DNA of 49,878 bases from Cudoniella acicularis (GCA_013054445.1 JAAMPI010000229.1:1-49878); one strand, 5' to 3'. Shown: positions 23,952 through 35,887, counted from the stretch's first letter. The notes: generated by a model not told the origin, from the letters alone. Numbers and translations: made by a program.

Positions 23952-25690
23952 GAGCTCACTGATGCGTTTCTGGCAGCTAAGAACTAGCTGTCGCTCCCGC
24001 AGGCTGGACTGTCAGCCGCGGCCTTCTGCTCCGTCTAAGGATAAAACCGATACCGAGCAAAGCGTCCAAAGAGCCGATTGATAACAGAAGAAAAACACCT
24101 TGAAGGGGTGTGAAAACTTGCTTGACGACTTAACGACCCATCAGCATTCATCACGACTAATGACGGACGATTCTCCTTTTCTCAGCATGCGACCAAGACC
24201 ATGAAACGCGGTATGGGACAGACAGAACCAACCGTTTGGATATCCGAGGCAACTCACCCCACCACTGTCTTTACGGAGAGGTTTTCTTGAGATTGCAATA
24301 GCAATCCGGAGGTGTTGAGGGTGGCGGTCTGAAAACTCTCGCTTTCTTACTTTGAGCGCGATCTATGCATTTAGCAAGCGTGGCGGAAAGCGTTACTTCC
24401 ATTTTTGAACGATTTTACGACTCACGAGTTCTCTTGATTGGGATTTGGGTGGGAAAGGGAAGCAACTGGTTTTGATATGGAAAAAAGGACAGGCGTGTGG
24501 GCTAATGATAAATGAAATGATGAAAATAAAAGTCTTCTGGGCAACCTTCCAACTTGGAATTTTACTCACAGATACGCCGCTTGACCAAGTTCATATGTGA
24601 GACGGTTGTAATTCGTGAAGGACTGAGACCAGTCAAAACCTAGGCTAGCGGAAATAAAGTTCTTCCATTCTTCCTGTGCATCGGAGTCTTTCTCGCTAAT
24701 GACCTTGTCCAGACGCCAAGAAAGAGTTTATGGTGCTGATGCAGCGAGGAGCGGCTCTCCACAATGAGAAATGCCACGACCGCCACAACCGCTTTGACGG
24801 GATGGAGCACAGCCACTTCCGAGGTTTCCACACCTTCTCTCGATCTCGTGATCTTCTCCAGTCGCTTGTACTGTGCTGCGAGTAACACGAGGGGAAACAG
24901 GGAGGAAAAAGAATGAAGTTTGCAAGCGCGGGGGGGACCCACGATCGCAAGGCCCCTTTCGCCTCTCACCGCGATAGCAGTGACACATATGGAACATGCG
25001 ATTATCTTGTATTCGTATTCGACGCCATACCCCGTGACGAGCCAGTCTCTGATGCAGCGGAGACATCGAGAACCGTGATGGGGACAACCCTACGCGCCTG
25101 TGGGACGGTTGTGAGATGAAGTGATTGTGAATGGAGGCAGCAGTGGCTCGTAGAGTGGCGGTCGTGCGCGCAAAAAACCGCCTTCCACGCAAGCTCTCTC
25201 GTGCAATTGATTGAAAACGTGTGCAGGTGATCTGACCTGACGGCACTACGCAGCGGTGAAATTTCCTCGAAACGCTCAATCTCGCGGCCTGTCAAAAAAC
25301 AGCGGCGAGCCCCCTAATGTTGCCCCGTCCTTAGCCGGCCCCTTTCTGCCCTGGCTGCTGGCCGCTAAACGAGAAATTTGATGCTTGCTGGACCAGCACT
25401 GGGATCCTATTTTGAGCGCGCAAGGTGTCCTTCAACACCTCGTCGACTGCAGTACTCGTACAATAAAATACCATACCGCACAACAAACCTGCCACCAGCC
25501 ATTCTACCACCCTTTCATTCACATCGACACTCGCTGAGCAACCTCTTGATACTCGCGCACATCAGTCCTGTACTCGACCAACTACAAGGACTGCGCCCTG
25601 CACCACCAATTCCCAAGCCTGCTTTTCTGCACTGTGGGGTACCCTTGATTCCGCCTTTTCACAGATTCAACAGCCACAACTATTTCCAAG
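23952..25690. other. Intergenic upstream of GDP-mannose pyrophosphorylase
   Basis: About 1.7 kb with no supported gene. A minus-strand 183-codon frame (24728-25279) and a plus-strand 170-codon frame (25378-25890) exist. The first is Arg/Ser/His-rich with no domain, and the second runs across the intron of the next gene. The last 250 bp are CA/CT-rich, suited to a promoter and leader. Confidence 0.5.
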
Positions 25691-26990
25691 ATGAAAGGCA
25701 AGTTGCGCTTCAATTCGTGTATGCTATCGACATGACTGACAGTGGCCACAGCACTCATTCTCGTCGGTGGCTTCGGCACCCGTCTGCGACCTCTCGTACG
25801 TTGCCCCTGTCCTATTCCGAATACTTCTCGAATACTTCTCCGTATCTATTGAGTGCTCGTCCTATGCTGGCGATAGCTTACACCCTGTAGACCCTCACGC
25901 TCCCTAAGCCCTTGGTCGAATTCGGCAATAAACGCATGATTCTACATCAAGTAGAGGCATTGGCCGCTGCAGGAGTCACAGATATTGTCTTAGCCGTCAA
26001 CTATCGACCAGAAGTGATGGAGAAGTACTTGTCAGAAGTACGTACCCCATAAACGCCTTTGTACCATAATTTCTTGCTAATCCCAGGGGCTAGTACGAAG
26101 AAATGTTCAATGTCAAAATCACCTTCTCGATCGAAGCAGAGCCCCTGGGCACTGCCGGACCACTCAAGTTAGCAGAGGAGATTTTAGGAAAGGATGATGC
26201 GCCGTTCTTTGTCCTCAACTCGGATGTCATTTGCGAGTATCCCTTTGCCGACCTCGCAGCGTTCCACAAAGCCCATGGTAACGAAGGCACAATTGTTGTT
26301 ACAAAGGTGGAAGAGCCCTCAAAATATGGTGTGGTAGTACACAAGCCAAACCATGCTTCGCGTATTGACCGATTCGTCGAAAAGCCCGTAGAGTTCGTTG
26401 GAAACCGTATCAATGCCGGTATCTACATCTTGAACCCTAGCGTACTCAAGCGCATTGAATTGCGTCCAACTTCAATTGAGCAAGAAACATTCCCAGCAAT
26501 TTGTGCAGATGGCCAGCTTCACTCATTCGACTTGGAAGGCTTCTGGATGGATGTGGGACAACCCAAGGATTTCCTTACTGGAACGTGCCTCTATCTGTCC
26601 TCCCTTACCAAAAAGGGATCGAAACTCTTGACACCACCAAATACACCATATATACATGGTGGAAACGTGTTGATTGACCCTTCAGCAAAGATTGGACGAA
26701 ATTGCAGAATTGGTCCCAATGTCACAATTGGCCCAAACGTCGTTGTGGGTGACGGTGTACGACTTCAACGTTGTGTGCTTTTGGCTGGCTCAAAGGTGAA
26801 AGATCACGCCTGGGTTAAGAGTACCATTGTTGGCTGGAACTCTACCATTGGAAAGTGGGCGCGCTTGGAGAATGTCAGTGTACTTGGTGATGACGTGACG
26901 ATTGGTGATGAGATCTATGTCAACGGAGGAAGTATTCTCCCTCACAAGAGCATCAAGGTCAACGTTGATGTGCCAGCGATTATCATGTAA
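25691..26990 (+). CDS. mpg1: Mannose-1-phosphate guanylyltransferase (GDP-mannose pyrophosphorylase)
   Basis: Four exons: 25691-25697, 25752-25795, 25891-26037 and 26094-26990 (introns 54, 95 and 56 bp). The product is 364 aa, the usual length for this fungal enzyme. It makes GDP-mannose from mannose-1-phosphate and GTP in the cytosol, for N- and O-glycosylation, GPI anchors and cell-wall mannan. The N-terminus is [20 protein letters not shown] followed by [14 protein letters not shown], the nucleotidyltransferase signature with its catalytic Arg and Lys. NSDV and [16 protein letters not shown] follow. The C-terminus is a left-handed beta helix of hexapeptide repeats ([20 protein letters not shown]). 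Intron 1 begins with GC, not GT: the exon ends AAAG and the intron starts GCAAGT. No GT donor gives the conserved start. The assignment is certain. Homologues include yeast Psa1/Srb1. Confidence 0.97.
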
Positions 26991-28662
26991 AGGAAATATA
27001 GAATGGGGGTTGACTTGGGACATTTGGGACATTTGATGCGCATAACCTAGCGCCGGTGCATTCTCCCCTCTCTTTCGAAGTAGATGCAATTATTGGGTGC
27101 GCATGGCGTCTTTTGGCAGGCTTGAGCCTGGTTGGGCGGAATTTGCATGCGTGCGGAAAAATGCAGAAAAATGCAGTCGGGCAGGAGTGACCCGATTCTT
27201 GCTTGTACATGTTTATAATCTTAGATAATACATAGGTTTCTAGAGATCCTAGATCTCGGGCCTAGCAGCGAATTTGACCACGAATTCATCCATTTCCATT
27301 GCAAATGGACGAACACTTATCTCAAGTTAAGAACAGAGAGCGGAGAGCAAGGCTCTTCGACCTTGCGGGGTTGTCAATTATCGCGCTCCTGCTATTTGTC
27401 TTAGGTCCTTACTATACTGGTTTTACCAGTGGTACCTAGCAGAGTTGCTCTGAGGACTAGTGGTCCATGTCAAGAGACTCGAAGCATCGAGAGTCAGGAT
27501 ATAGTGTACCTGGGGAAAGATGCCAAGAGGAGCTTGCTATATTACTGGCCACAACTTGCTCTCCTGAAGTTACGAGAATGGGTTCTGCTTCACCAGAACC
27601 TTAAACCCGTCAGAGTAGGCAACTCGATTTTGTCTGATCTACATAGGAACCCAGTCACCTAGGTGCACTCCATATCGAATGTCACTGAATCCATGGTACG
27701 ACTTGAGTTGGCAGTTGGCATCTGACAGATGCCATGTACTCGTTTTATCTGCGGAAACAAAGATATGACAAGGGAGATTTTCGGTTTCTGTACATCCGGA
27801 GCCCAGCCTTGGCATCGGATTTCTAGTCCCTGTACAAGAATATCGGAATTTAGGAGATGATTCTCTTCTTGCCTTGACTCAGCCTCATGATTTGCGAGTG
27901 ACATTCAACATCATATCTAATGTTTCGATAAGATTTCGGTAGAGAACCGCGGTGTTTCAAGCCTCGCAAGCACCGAGTCCACTATTCGCCAGCCCGAGAG
28001 GGACGGGTGCCTAGGCATTCTGAGCACGCTCCCCTTTCGGAGCGTCGATCCATAGGGCCCCGAGAGATCTGTCACCAAGAAACAAATACTGATTGACTTG
28101 TTTCTTGGCGAGTATTAAGCTCGTTCTTTATCTTTTACGGATCTGTTTCTGCTCCCCGCCAGCTTTTGCCAAGCACTTCACTTGCTCGTGAGTCCCAGTG
28201 CTTTCAGTATATGGCTAGTGTTCGTTGCTTTTGGCTCAGGAGGGGCGGAAATCTGTGATCCGGATCCACTGAGCCGCAGTTTACGATATCCTTCCACGAT
28301 ATCGACAGCGCGAACCATAGCTCTGAAGCAAGATGCCAAGAATGCTCACGTCTATTTTAAGTTCTGTCTGATCCGTGAGTTTCTGCCTGAGCTGTCATCG
28401 GATTTTCCCCATTGGTCATATAGAATGAACCTCTTGGTGTCTGGGCATATTGTCCGTGAACTCTAGGGTTTCCTGGGCTCCAAACTGTCACTGGGAGAAC
28501 CACATTTCCTCCTGCGAGTCTTCAATAGTTACTCGTATGCTTATGGAGCATTCTTTCTAAATGTATCTTCAGTGGCCCTCTTGGTCCGGATCTTCGTTTC
28601 CCTCCCCGGCTTCTGAAACGATCTACATGTTTGGAGATGATATAAGTGTAAAGTTACACCCA
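26991..28662. other. Intergenic with several inverted repeats, no gene
   Basis: About 1.7 kb without a supported coding region. Small hairpins occur at 27581-27600 (GGTTCTG...CAGAACC). A cluster of hairpin-forming sequences lies at 27995-28108 and is listed separately. Short open frames have no recognisable product. Confidence 0.45.
27995..28108. other. Cluster of four adjacent hairpin-forming sequences
   Basis: In order: CCCG-AGAGGGA-CGGG near 27996; the palindrome TGCCTAGGCA just after; CGCTCC-CCTTTC-GGAGCG at about 28027-28044; and CCAAGAAACAA (28075-28085) with its exact complement at 28098-28108 around a 12-base loop. The density is higher than nearby. It could be a structured RNA or a remnant repeat. 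I cannot tell which strand, or whether it is transcribed. Confidence 0.3.
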
Positions 28663-30327
28663 GATGCCGTCGGAAAGTTACTTTAAAGAATGTCGATTAT
28701 TCTACACAGGATGGGGATATCAGTGATTACGAAGACGAGCCAGTCACTACCACCACATATGAGGTCAAATCATCCGCCAGCAGTGTTTACAGCCTGGAGA
28801 AAGCCCTGCCTGAGCCACCGTGCCAAGTTTTCACTCTCGCAAAGAAGAAGCAGCTGGTCTACATCGTTTCGCTCGCCGAGTTATTTTCTCCGCAGTCAAG
28901 CAACATTTATTTCCCTGCGTTGGGTCAGGTCTCAAAGGTATATTCGGTGTCTGACCTATGTTTACTTCCATCCTAACGTAGGCATAGGACCTCAACGTTA
29001 GTTTATCACTTGTCAGTCTAACGGTGACGGTATACATGATTGTTCAAGGACTCGCACCTTCTTTCTGGGGGCCGCTGTCCGACACAAAAGGGCGACGAAT
29101 CACTTTCATCGGTTAGTTAATTTCATTCGCCGAATGAAACTATGCTCACGTATCTAGGCACCTTTGCTGTCTACCTCATCGCCAACGTTGGACTGGCTTT
29201 CAGCAACAACTTTACATCGTTGATGGTTTTCCGAGCAATCCTATGTTTTTCACACCTCATGCTAACTTTGCAGTTCGCATGCTTGGTCAATCCATTGGCC
29301 CTATTTTCGCTGGTATAATCTCGAATTTCCTCGGTTTCCACGCAATTTTCTGGTTTCTCTTCGGCCTGGGAGCCTTAACACTTCTTATCATTCTCCTTCT
29401 CCCCGAAACACTTCGCAGCATTGCAAGCAATGGTACCATCCGCCTTACGTCCATCCATCGCCCTCTGGTCTATACCTTCAAACCCCCACCAGATGCCCTC
29501 CTCGATCGCGATCGTACGCCACCCAAAATAGTAACACTATCAAGTATCGTGGGACCCTTAAAATTCTTGTTTGAAAAGGATGTCTTCATCACTCTTTTCT
29601 TCGGGTCCATTGTCTATACCTCATGGAGCATGGTAACGTCCAGTACCACGGCCCTCTTCCAAGGTCCCTTCGGCTTGAACGACCTACAAGTTGGCCTTCT
29701 ATTTCTCCTTAACGGCGCCGGTTGCGTGGCTGGTTCTTACCTCACCGGCTACTTGATGGACCGCGATTACAAGACCGTTGAAAAGCAATATCGAAAAGAG
29801 AAAGGGATTCCTGCCGAGACGCTTTTGAACAAGAAAGAACTTGTGAATTTCCCCATTGAGAAGAGCAGGATGAGAAATATTTGGTGGATCATTCTCATTA
29901 ATGTTATTACCACAGCACTTTATGGCTCTCGATTGGTCTCAAAATCCTGGCGCTTCCATTGGTGTTGCAGTTCTTTATCACGTATAGTGCGACTGCGGTC
30001 TTCTCTCTCAACAGTGCTCTGATTATTGATCTATACCCTGGAGCTTCGGCGAGTGCTACAGCTGTCAACAATCTGATGAGATGCTCTGTGAGCGCTGCTG
30101 GAGTGGCGGTTCTGCAATTGGTGATTGATGCGCTTGGGGTTGGACCGTCATTCCTGCTCTTTGCGGGAATTATAGCTGTCACTAGTCCGTTATTGGTTGC
30201 TGAGTGGTTTTTTGGGCAGGGATGGAGGAAGGAGAGGAAGGAGAGATTGGCGAAGAAGGAGGAAGCTAAGAAGATGAAGGATTTGGAGAAGAGTGGGGTG
30301 GATGAGAGAGTGCCTTTCAAGGCTTGA
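28663..30327 (+). pseudogene. Decayed DHA1-family MFS transporter (Qdr-like drug:H+ antiporter)
   Basis: Recognisable coding blocks are: 28700-28937 (hydrophilic N-terminus, then KKKQLVYIVSLAELFSP); 28988-29111 (LSLVSLTVTVYMIVQGLAPS, then WGPLSDTKGRR, the MFS motif A); 29158-29238 (YLIANVGLAFSNNF, FRA); 29274-29922 (RMLGQSIGP onward, PETLR, central loop, TM7-10); and 29920-30327 (LALPLVLQFF, LIIDLYPGASASATAVNNL). Two introns (50 and 46 bp) are intact. Lesions: after FRA, about 35 residues covering TM4 are missing, and the sequence jumps straight into what looks like the 3' end of an intron (GCTAACTTTGCAG). At 29922-29928 the frame slips from LYG to WLSIGLK. The N-terminal ATG at 28663 is also out of frame with the first conserved block. 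The family exports drugs or small compounds at the plasma membrane. I judge this copy non-functional. Conserved codon content shows decay is recent. Confidence 0.82.
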
Positions 30328-31308
30328 GGGTGTACATGTTATTTAGGATACCCCTCGGTCACCGTGATCGTTATACGGCCTATGAAATTGTGAAAGTTAC
30401 TATAGATTTATGGAGCAAAAGGAGTACCGGAACAAGTAGATTAGGCGAATAGATAGATCAGGATACATTTCTTTTCCGTGTGAAAATTTCCTGGAATAAC
30501 ACAGCGATTATTTATGATCTATCTGAGGTGATTTGAGCGAACATGTTGCAAAAGTCTCAAATGAAGAATTATAATGCTACCGTAATATACTATTGAAAAG
30601 AAAAAGTATACAGCTCGATTTGTCTTTTCGTCTCATCGTGGCGACACGGGGCCGGGCTCTCGGCAAGGGGAGTGAGTGTATTGTATCGTAGAGATTGGAA
30701 AAATATCGGTTAGTATAAATTGACAATCCTCTCGATCTGATAAGGTTAAGTAAACGATTGCTTTTGGTTTTGCGAAATGGAAATGAGAGTGGCCTGGTGG
30801 TCAACAAGAGAGGAAGAATGAGTCCAAGGAAGGAATGATGCTGACATTAGCGCGTAGGCGCGCCTACCGCGCTTAAGTGACATAGCCAATCACGTGTTAA
30901 ATTCCCGATACCCTTGCATGTGCACGGGTTCAAGGGAGGAAGCGCCACAAACCAAGGTTCGCCAGGAAAACATCATCGCAATCTTCAACCCGCCGATACA
31001 AAGTTCTGCTAGGAAAGACGGGCACAACCCTTGGATTCCGCGACCGATATGCAGTCACGGGCGAGGCAAAACTTCCGACAAATTTTCGACGACAGCTTCT
31101 AAAGCTACCCGCCTAGACACACCACTCTGCGACTTAAAATCGTTGAGCTGCAGGTGGGTTGAAGTCTAGAACCGCATCCGATATCCCTTCTTTCTCAAGC
31201 CGAGTCGTCCTGTTACCGCATCCGCACTGCCAGTCCACACTCAATAAAAAAAAAAAAATCTATCTGCAAAGTTCTGTTATTCTCTAAAGAGCTGATTTCA
31301 CCCTGAAA
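30328..31308. other. Intergenic before the acyltransferase gene
   Basis: About 1 kb. No gene is supported. It contains a GC-rich near-palindrome at 30849-30873 with the perfect 12-bp core TAGGCGCGCCTA (30855-30866), and an A-run at 31246-31258 near the likely 5' leader of the acyltransferase gene. Confidence 0.5.
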
Positions 31309-33659
31309 ATGGCAAACGAGCCAGAAGTACACGAGCATATGCCTCAGAAGGCCCCGCACAAAGAGCGATACCCTATGACGAACTGGGTATACGATGTCTT
31401 TCTCTGGATATTTTCTATACTCGTGGATTTGTTCTTTCGAGAAGTCCATCCTCGAGGGTCATGGAAGGTGCCACGACAAGGTCCTGTGATTTTCGTCGCT
31501 GCCCCTCATGCCAATCAGGTAATCCCACCTTTACGCAAATTTAATCGAGACGATTCTGACAAACCTGAATATAGTTTGTCGACCCCCTAATCCTTATGCG
31601 CACACTTCGCACCGAATGCCACCGACGGGCTGCCTTCCTTATTGCCGCGAAGTCAATGAATAGATGGCTGATTGGGTGGTTTGCGCGCAAAGTTGGCGCA
31701 GTCCCCGTTGGGCGCGCCCTTGATATGGTTAAGCCTGGCTCTGGATCAATATATCTACCGGATCCTATCAATGAACCCCTCCTTGTTCGCGGAATAGGCA
31801 CCAAATTTGACGGAAAGGAGGTCCAAATCGGTGGTCTGTTGGTGTTGCCCAGTGTGAATGGAACTGCAGCCAACAGCGAGATTGGGGAGGTTATTAGTGC
31901 GGAAGAGATCAGGTTAAAGAAGCCATTCAAAGGAGCGGCAGCCATGATGCACCTCACTGGTAGAAACGATGTGGACGAAAAGGGAAATTTCAAGGACCAG
32001 ACCGTCAAAGGTGTCCAGGAAGGGTTTCAGGGAACCAAATACAAGACTGCACCAAAGGTTGATCAAACTCAAGTATATGATGCTGTGTTTGATCGTTTGA
32101 GTGCAGGTGGTGCTGTTGGAATATTCCCCGAAGGAGGCAGCCATGATCGAACCGAGTTGCTCCCTCTTAAAGCTGGCGTGGCCATTATGGCACTTGGTGC
32201 GTTGGCAGCAAATCCCGATAGTGGCTTGAAAATTGTCCCTTGCGGTATGAATTACTTTCATGCTCACAAATTTCGCTCTCGGGCTGTTGTTGAATTTGGT
32301 AATCCTGTTGAGGTTCCAAAGGAGCTGGTCGAACTTTATAAAGCTGGCGAACGAAGGGAGGCCGTCAGTCAACTACTTGACACGGTTTATCAAGCTCTGG
32401 TTGCGGTTACCGTCACGAGTCCGGATTACGATACTCTCATGCTTATCCAAGCTGCGCGGAGGCTGTATAATCCCACCGGCAAGAAGCTTCCACTTCCCAT
32501 GGTTGTGGAGCTCAACAGACGACTGGTGAAGGGGTATACACACTATAAAGACGACCCTAGGATTATCTCCTTGAAAAAATCGGTGACGGACTATAACAAG
32601 CAATTGCGATACATGAATATCCGAGACCACCAAGTCGAGTACGCTAAATTTTCCATCCCGAAAGTCGTCTTCCTACTCTTTTATCGACTGGCTAAGATTT
32701 CCGTACTTTCTATCGCTGTGCTACCTGGACTTGTTCTTTTCGGTCCGGTTTTCGTTGCTTCAAAGATTATAAGCATCAAGAAGTCTAAAGAGGCTCTTGC
32801 CGCCTCAACAGTGAAGCTTCAGGGTCGCGATGTCATGGCTACGTGGAAATTATTGGTGGCGCTTGCATTTGCCCCTATCCTTTACAACTTTTATACCATC
32901 TTGCTTACATACTGGACATATCGCAATAGGGTGCAAGGTTATATGCCAGACTTGGTTCCTCTATGGGCAGTAGTTATTTTTGGCTATATCTTCTTTCCAG
33001 CAATCACTTTTGCGGCTCTGCGGTTTGGCGAGGTTGGTATGGACATCGTCAAATCGTTACGTCCTCTCGTCCTATCTCTAAACCCCACATCTAGCAACAC
33101 TATTCATAAACTTCGACAGAGGAGGGCGAAATTGAGTGCCGAGGTTACAGATGTCATCAATACATTAGGACCAGAAATGTTCCCAGATTTTGACGCAGCT
33201 AGGATCATTGCAGATCCATTTCGGAATGAGAGTACGGAGAGCCCTATATCGCCAACGCATGCTGGATTCCGCCGTAGGGATAGCAATCACTCAGGCATCT
33301 CTGAAGCGGAAACTCCCCCACAGACTTTTTCGAATGCATCCATCGGTGGCGGTTCCGGGATGAATGGTCATTTGCCTCGGAACGAGTCGTTCAAGGATCT
33401 TGGAAATATCGCACTGTTCGCCACTCGTCCGCCTTCGAGAAGCAGAAGCCGAAGCAGCAGCAGTGGAGGCGCAATTGGGTCAGGATCATTCCCAATACAA
33501 GGCTTTAGCACCCTAGATTCCAAAGGCAGCTTCGATGAGGTTAGTATGAAGATTAGAGGGGCGATGAGAGAGCGTGGTCAAATGAGAAGAAGAAAAAGTG
33601 AAGAAGCTAGAGAAGAGGACGACGTTGATAGCGATGAAGAGGAGAGAAAGGACATGTAG
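31309..33659 (+). CDS. Glycerol-3-phosphate / dihydroxyacetone-phosphate O-acyltransferase (Gpt2/Sct1 type)
   Basis: Exon 1 is 31309-31518 and exon 2 is 31575-33659, with a 56-bp intron, giving 764 aa. It acylates the sn-1 position of glycerol-3-phosphate, the first step of phospholipid and triacylglycerol synthesis at the ER. The splice joins APHANQ to FVDPLILMR, rebuilding acyltransferase block I with His67 and Asp73. Block III is FPEGGSHDRTELLPLKAG (Glu256 to Asp261 at its centre). An insertion between blocks (about 140-235) is typical of this fungal family. Predicted membrane segments lie at about 30-43, 432-468, 490-512 and 530-550. The C-terminus is Ser-rich and ends in an acidic/basic tract (REEDDVDSDEEERKDM), with several likely phosphosites. 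Erg27 follows in tandem 449 bp downstream. Yeast has two paralogues (SCT1 and GPT2), so I do not choose a symbol. Confidence 0.94.
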
Positions 33660-34107
33660 TCGGCTCGGGGCGTATTCGTGGGATGTAGGATATTGGAGGC
33701 CATGTGTTTGGTATCCTGATGTTTAGCAGCGTGGCGTTCCCGGAATAATACCAACCTATTTTATGATTTCTCTAAAAACCCGCAGTAATTGCGTCAATTC
33801 AGTGGCGTTCAGCGAGTTACGATAATATGTTCACCTTGGGATTCTGCCATAAGTTTAGCATCTGAATGTGATTGAAAGTGTGAATCCTGATGGCGGCAGG
33901 GGTTTTATCTGGTGACCCCTTTTCTCACTAGCGGCCGGAAGCGAGCCGAGGAAGGGCCTTCTGCAGGAAAGTTACCCCGGAAAATCAACTTAAGTACCTG
34001 GTCGGAGGTCAACAGCAAATTCCCTTGCACAGGAGACGCAGCACTACTCGACAACAAAAACTACTACCCACACTGTAAGCAGAAGTTGATACAATAGGGC
34101 CACTAGG
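33660..34107. other. Intergenic between the acyltransferase gene and ERG27
   Basis: These 448 bp hold the 3' flank of the acyltransferase gene and the ERG27 promoter. The ERG27 leader just before 34108 is rich in AC/CA (ACAACAAAAACTACTACC). No additional gene was seen. Confidence 0.5.
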
Positions 34108-35887
34108 ATGGGTCTTTCACCATGGGAAACAAGCGATAGCCAGCTCTTTGCATTGATTACCGGCGCAAACAGGTACAACGAGTTCCAACATTTGTTTCCC
34201 ACTACCAGTCCCATTGGCCATCTCATTCAAGTTGGCCTCGTAAAATTTTACCCGCTGTTCATATCAAGCAAAGATCTTGCTGCATATTTTTGACTTCTTT
34301 CGTCCGCCTCCGGCTTTGCAGAGCAAATACTTACAATCATGTAGCGGTCTAGGTTATGCGACTGCTGCCCGACTCGTTGATGAATTTCTCACCTCGCCCG
34401 CAACTTCACCAAAAAAACACCTTGTCCTCATCATTTGCACGCGTTCTCCACTGAAGACTCGATTCACGATCTCAAAACTTCGAGCGCATCTCCGACAATT
34501 GGTCGACTACTCCCCATTTGCGAAAAAACTTCGGAAAAAAGCCAAAGATGAAGGAACCGAATACAAATGGGAGGACATGGTGCAAAGGGTGCATTTTCTA
34601 GGCGTCGAAGTTGATCTATGCAACTTGAAAAGTGTCTATGCTCTGGCGGACAAATTGGTCAATGGCACGGTTGGCAGTCCTGATGCTACGACTTTCGACG
34701 GGTTGAAACTTCCACATGGATCACCGGGTACACAAAGCTTTTCGAAAGATATTCCACAAGATCGCTGGGCATTGAGTCAGGAACTGGGGTCTAGCGGTGC
34801 TCAAAGATCATGGGGCTGGGGATTGTCTGGTTTGCGGCTTCCACGGTTGGATGTAATAATATTGAGTGCTGGTATGGGAGGATGGAAGGGCGTCAACTAT
34901 TTGGCTGCCACTAGGGATGTAATTTTCGACACCATCGAAGCAGTCACCCGACCGAAGTACAAGATATCTATTCCCGGAGTTCTCGTCAAATCGCAATCCT
35001 CCTTTCAACAGGCCAAGTCATCAGATGAGACTAAGCAACCATTAATCTCAAAGCAGAGTGAAGAACCCCCTCTCGGCGAGGTGTTCTGTTCAAACGTTTT
35101 CGGACATTACCTTCTTGCTCACGAATTAATGCCACTACTCTCCCGACCTTCTTCTCCCTCAGCTCAAGTCGGTGGGAAAATAGTTTGGGTTTCAAGTTTG
35201 GAGGCTCATGAACATCTTGAAATCGATGATATTCAAGGACTGAAATCCAACACGCCTTATGAAGACACAAAACGTTTGATTGATCTTATATCTCTGACAT
35301 CGGATTTGCCATCAACCCAGAGAATCAGAGGTCCTTATTTTGACAGTTCAAATACTATAACAGCGACCAAAGCAAACAGCACCTCCGAAGTCAAAAGTGA
35401 TGTACCCTTGGTAAAACCGAAGATGTACCTCACACACCCGGGAATTTTCGCGTCAGAAATTTTCCCACTGCCTTGGATTCTCGTGGTCATCTACAAATGT
35501 ATATTTTATTTTGCGAGATGGATTGGAAGTCCCTGGCACCCAATTGACCCATACAAGGCAGCAGTTGCGCCAGTGTGGCTGTCACTCATCGATGCTGACG
35601 CTCTGGAAGAGATAGAGGACCACGGAGCATTGAAAGCAAAGTGGGGCTCAGCAACCGATGCGAGTGGTGAAGAAAGGGTTATGAAGACAGAGGTCCCCGG
35701 CTGGGGCTGGAATGGTACGGTTGGGAAGGAGATCGGTCATGAGAACAGAAAGGGTAGAGCAAGTGGCGCAGTAGATGCTACAAGGGAGTCAATAGAGGAT
35801 TTCGAGGTGAAGGGTGCGCAATGCTGGGCTCTGATGGAAGATTTGAGGAAGGAATGGGAGCAGGTTCTTGGAGTCAAAAGGCCCTGA
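34108..35887 (+). CDS. erg27: 3-ketosteroid reductase of the sterol C4-demethylation complex
   Basis: Exon 1 is 34108-34172 and exon 2 is 34345-35887, with a 172-bp intron, giving 535 aa. It reduces the 3-keto group formed after C4-demethylation in ergosterol synthesis (with Erg25, Erg26 and Erg28) at the ER and lipid droplets. The splice joins LITGANS to GLGYATAARL, giving the SDR cofactor motif TGxxxGxG at about residues 18-25. The catalytic Ser lies in VWVSS (about 305-306), and the YxxxK pair is Tyr327 and Lys331 (PYEDTKRL). The long inserts and the FARWIGSPWHPIDPYKAAVA segment are typical of filamentous-fungal Erg27. In fungi sensitive to hydroxyanilides (fenhexamid) this enzyme is the target. 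Whether this allele is sensitive cannot be judged here. Confidence 0.95.

Noticed and set aside
24728..25279. 183-codon minus-strand frame
   Set aside because: Arg/His/Ser-rich with no ordered pattern; neighbouring frames are equally open.
25378..25890. 170-codon plus-strand frame over the start of the pyrophosphorylase gene
   Set aside because: It reads through the first two exons and introns of that gene in the wrong frame.
27950..28110. tRNA or snoRNA gene in the hairpin cluster
   Set aside because: No cloverleaf with T-arm and anticodon arm, and no clear C/D or H/ACA boxes could be assembled.
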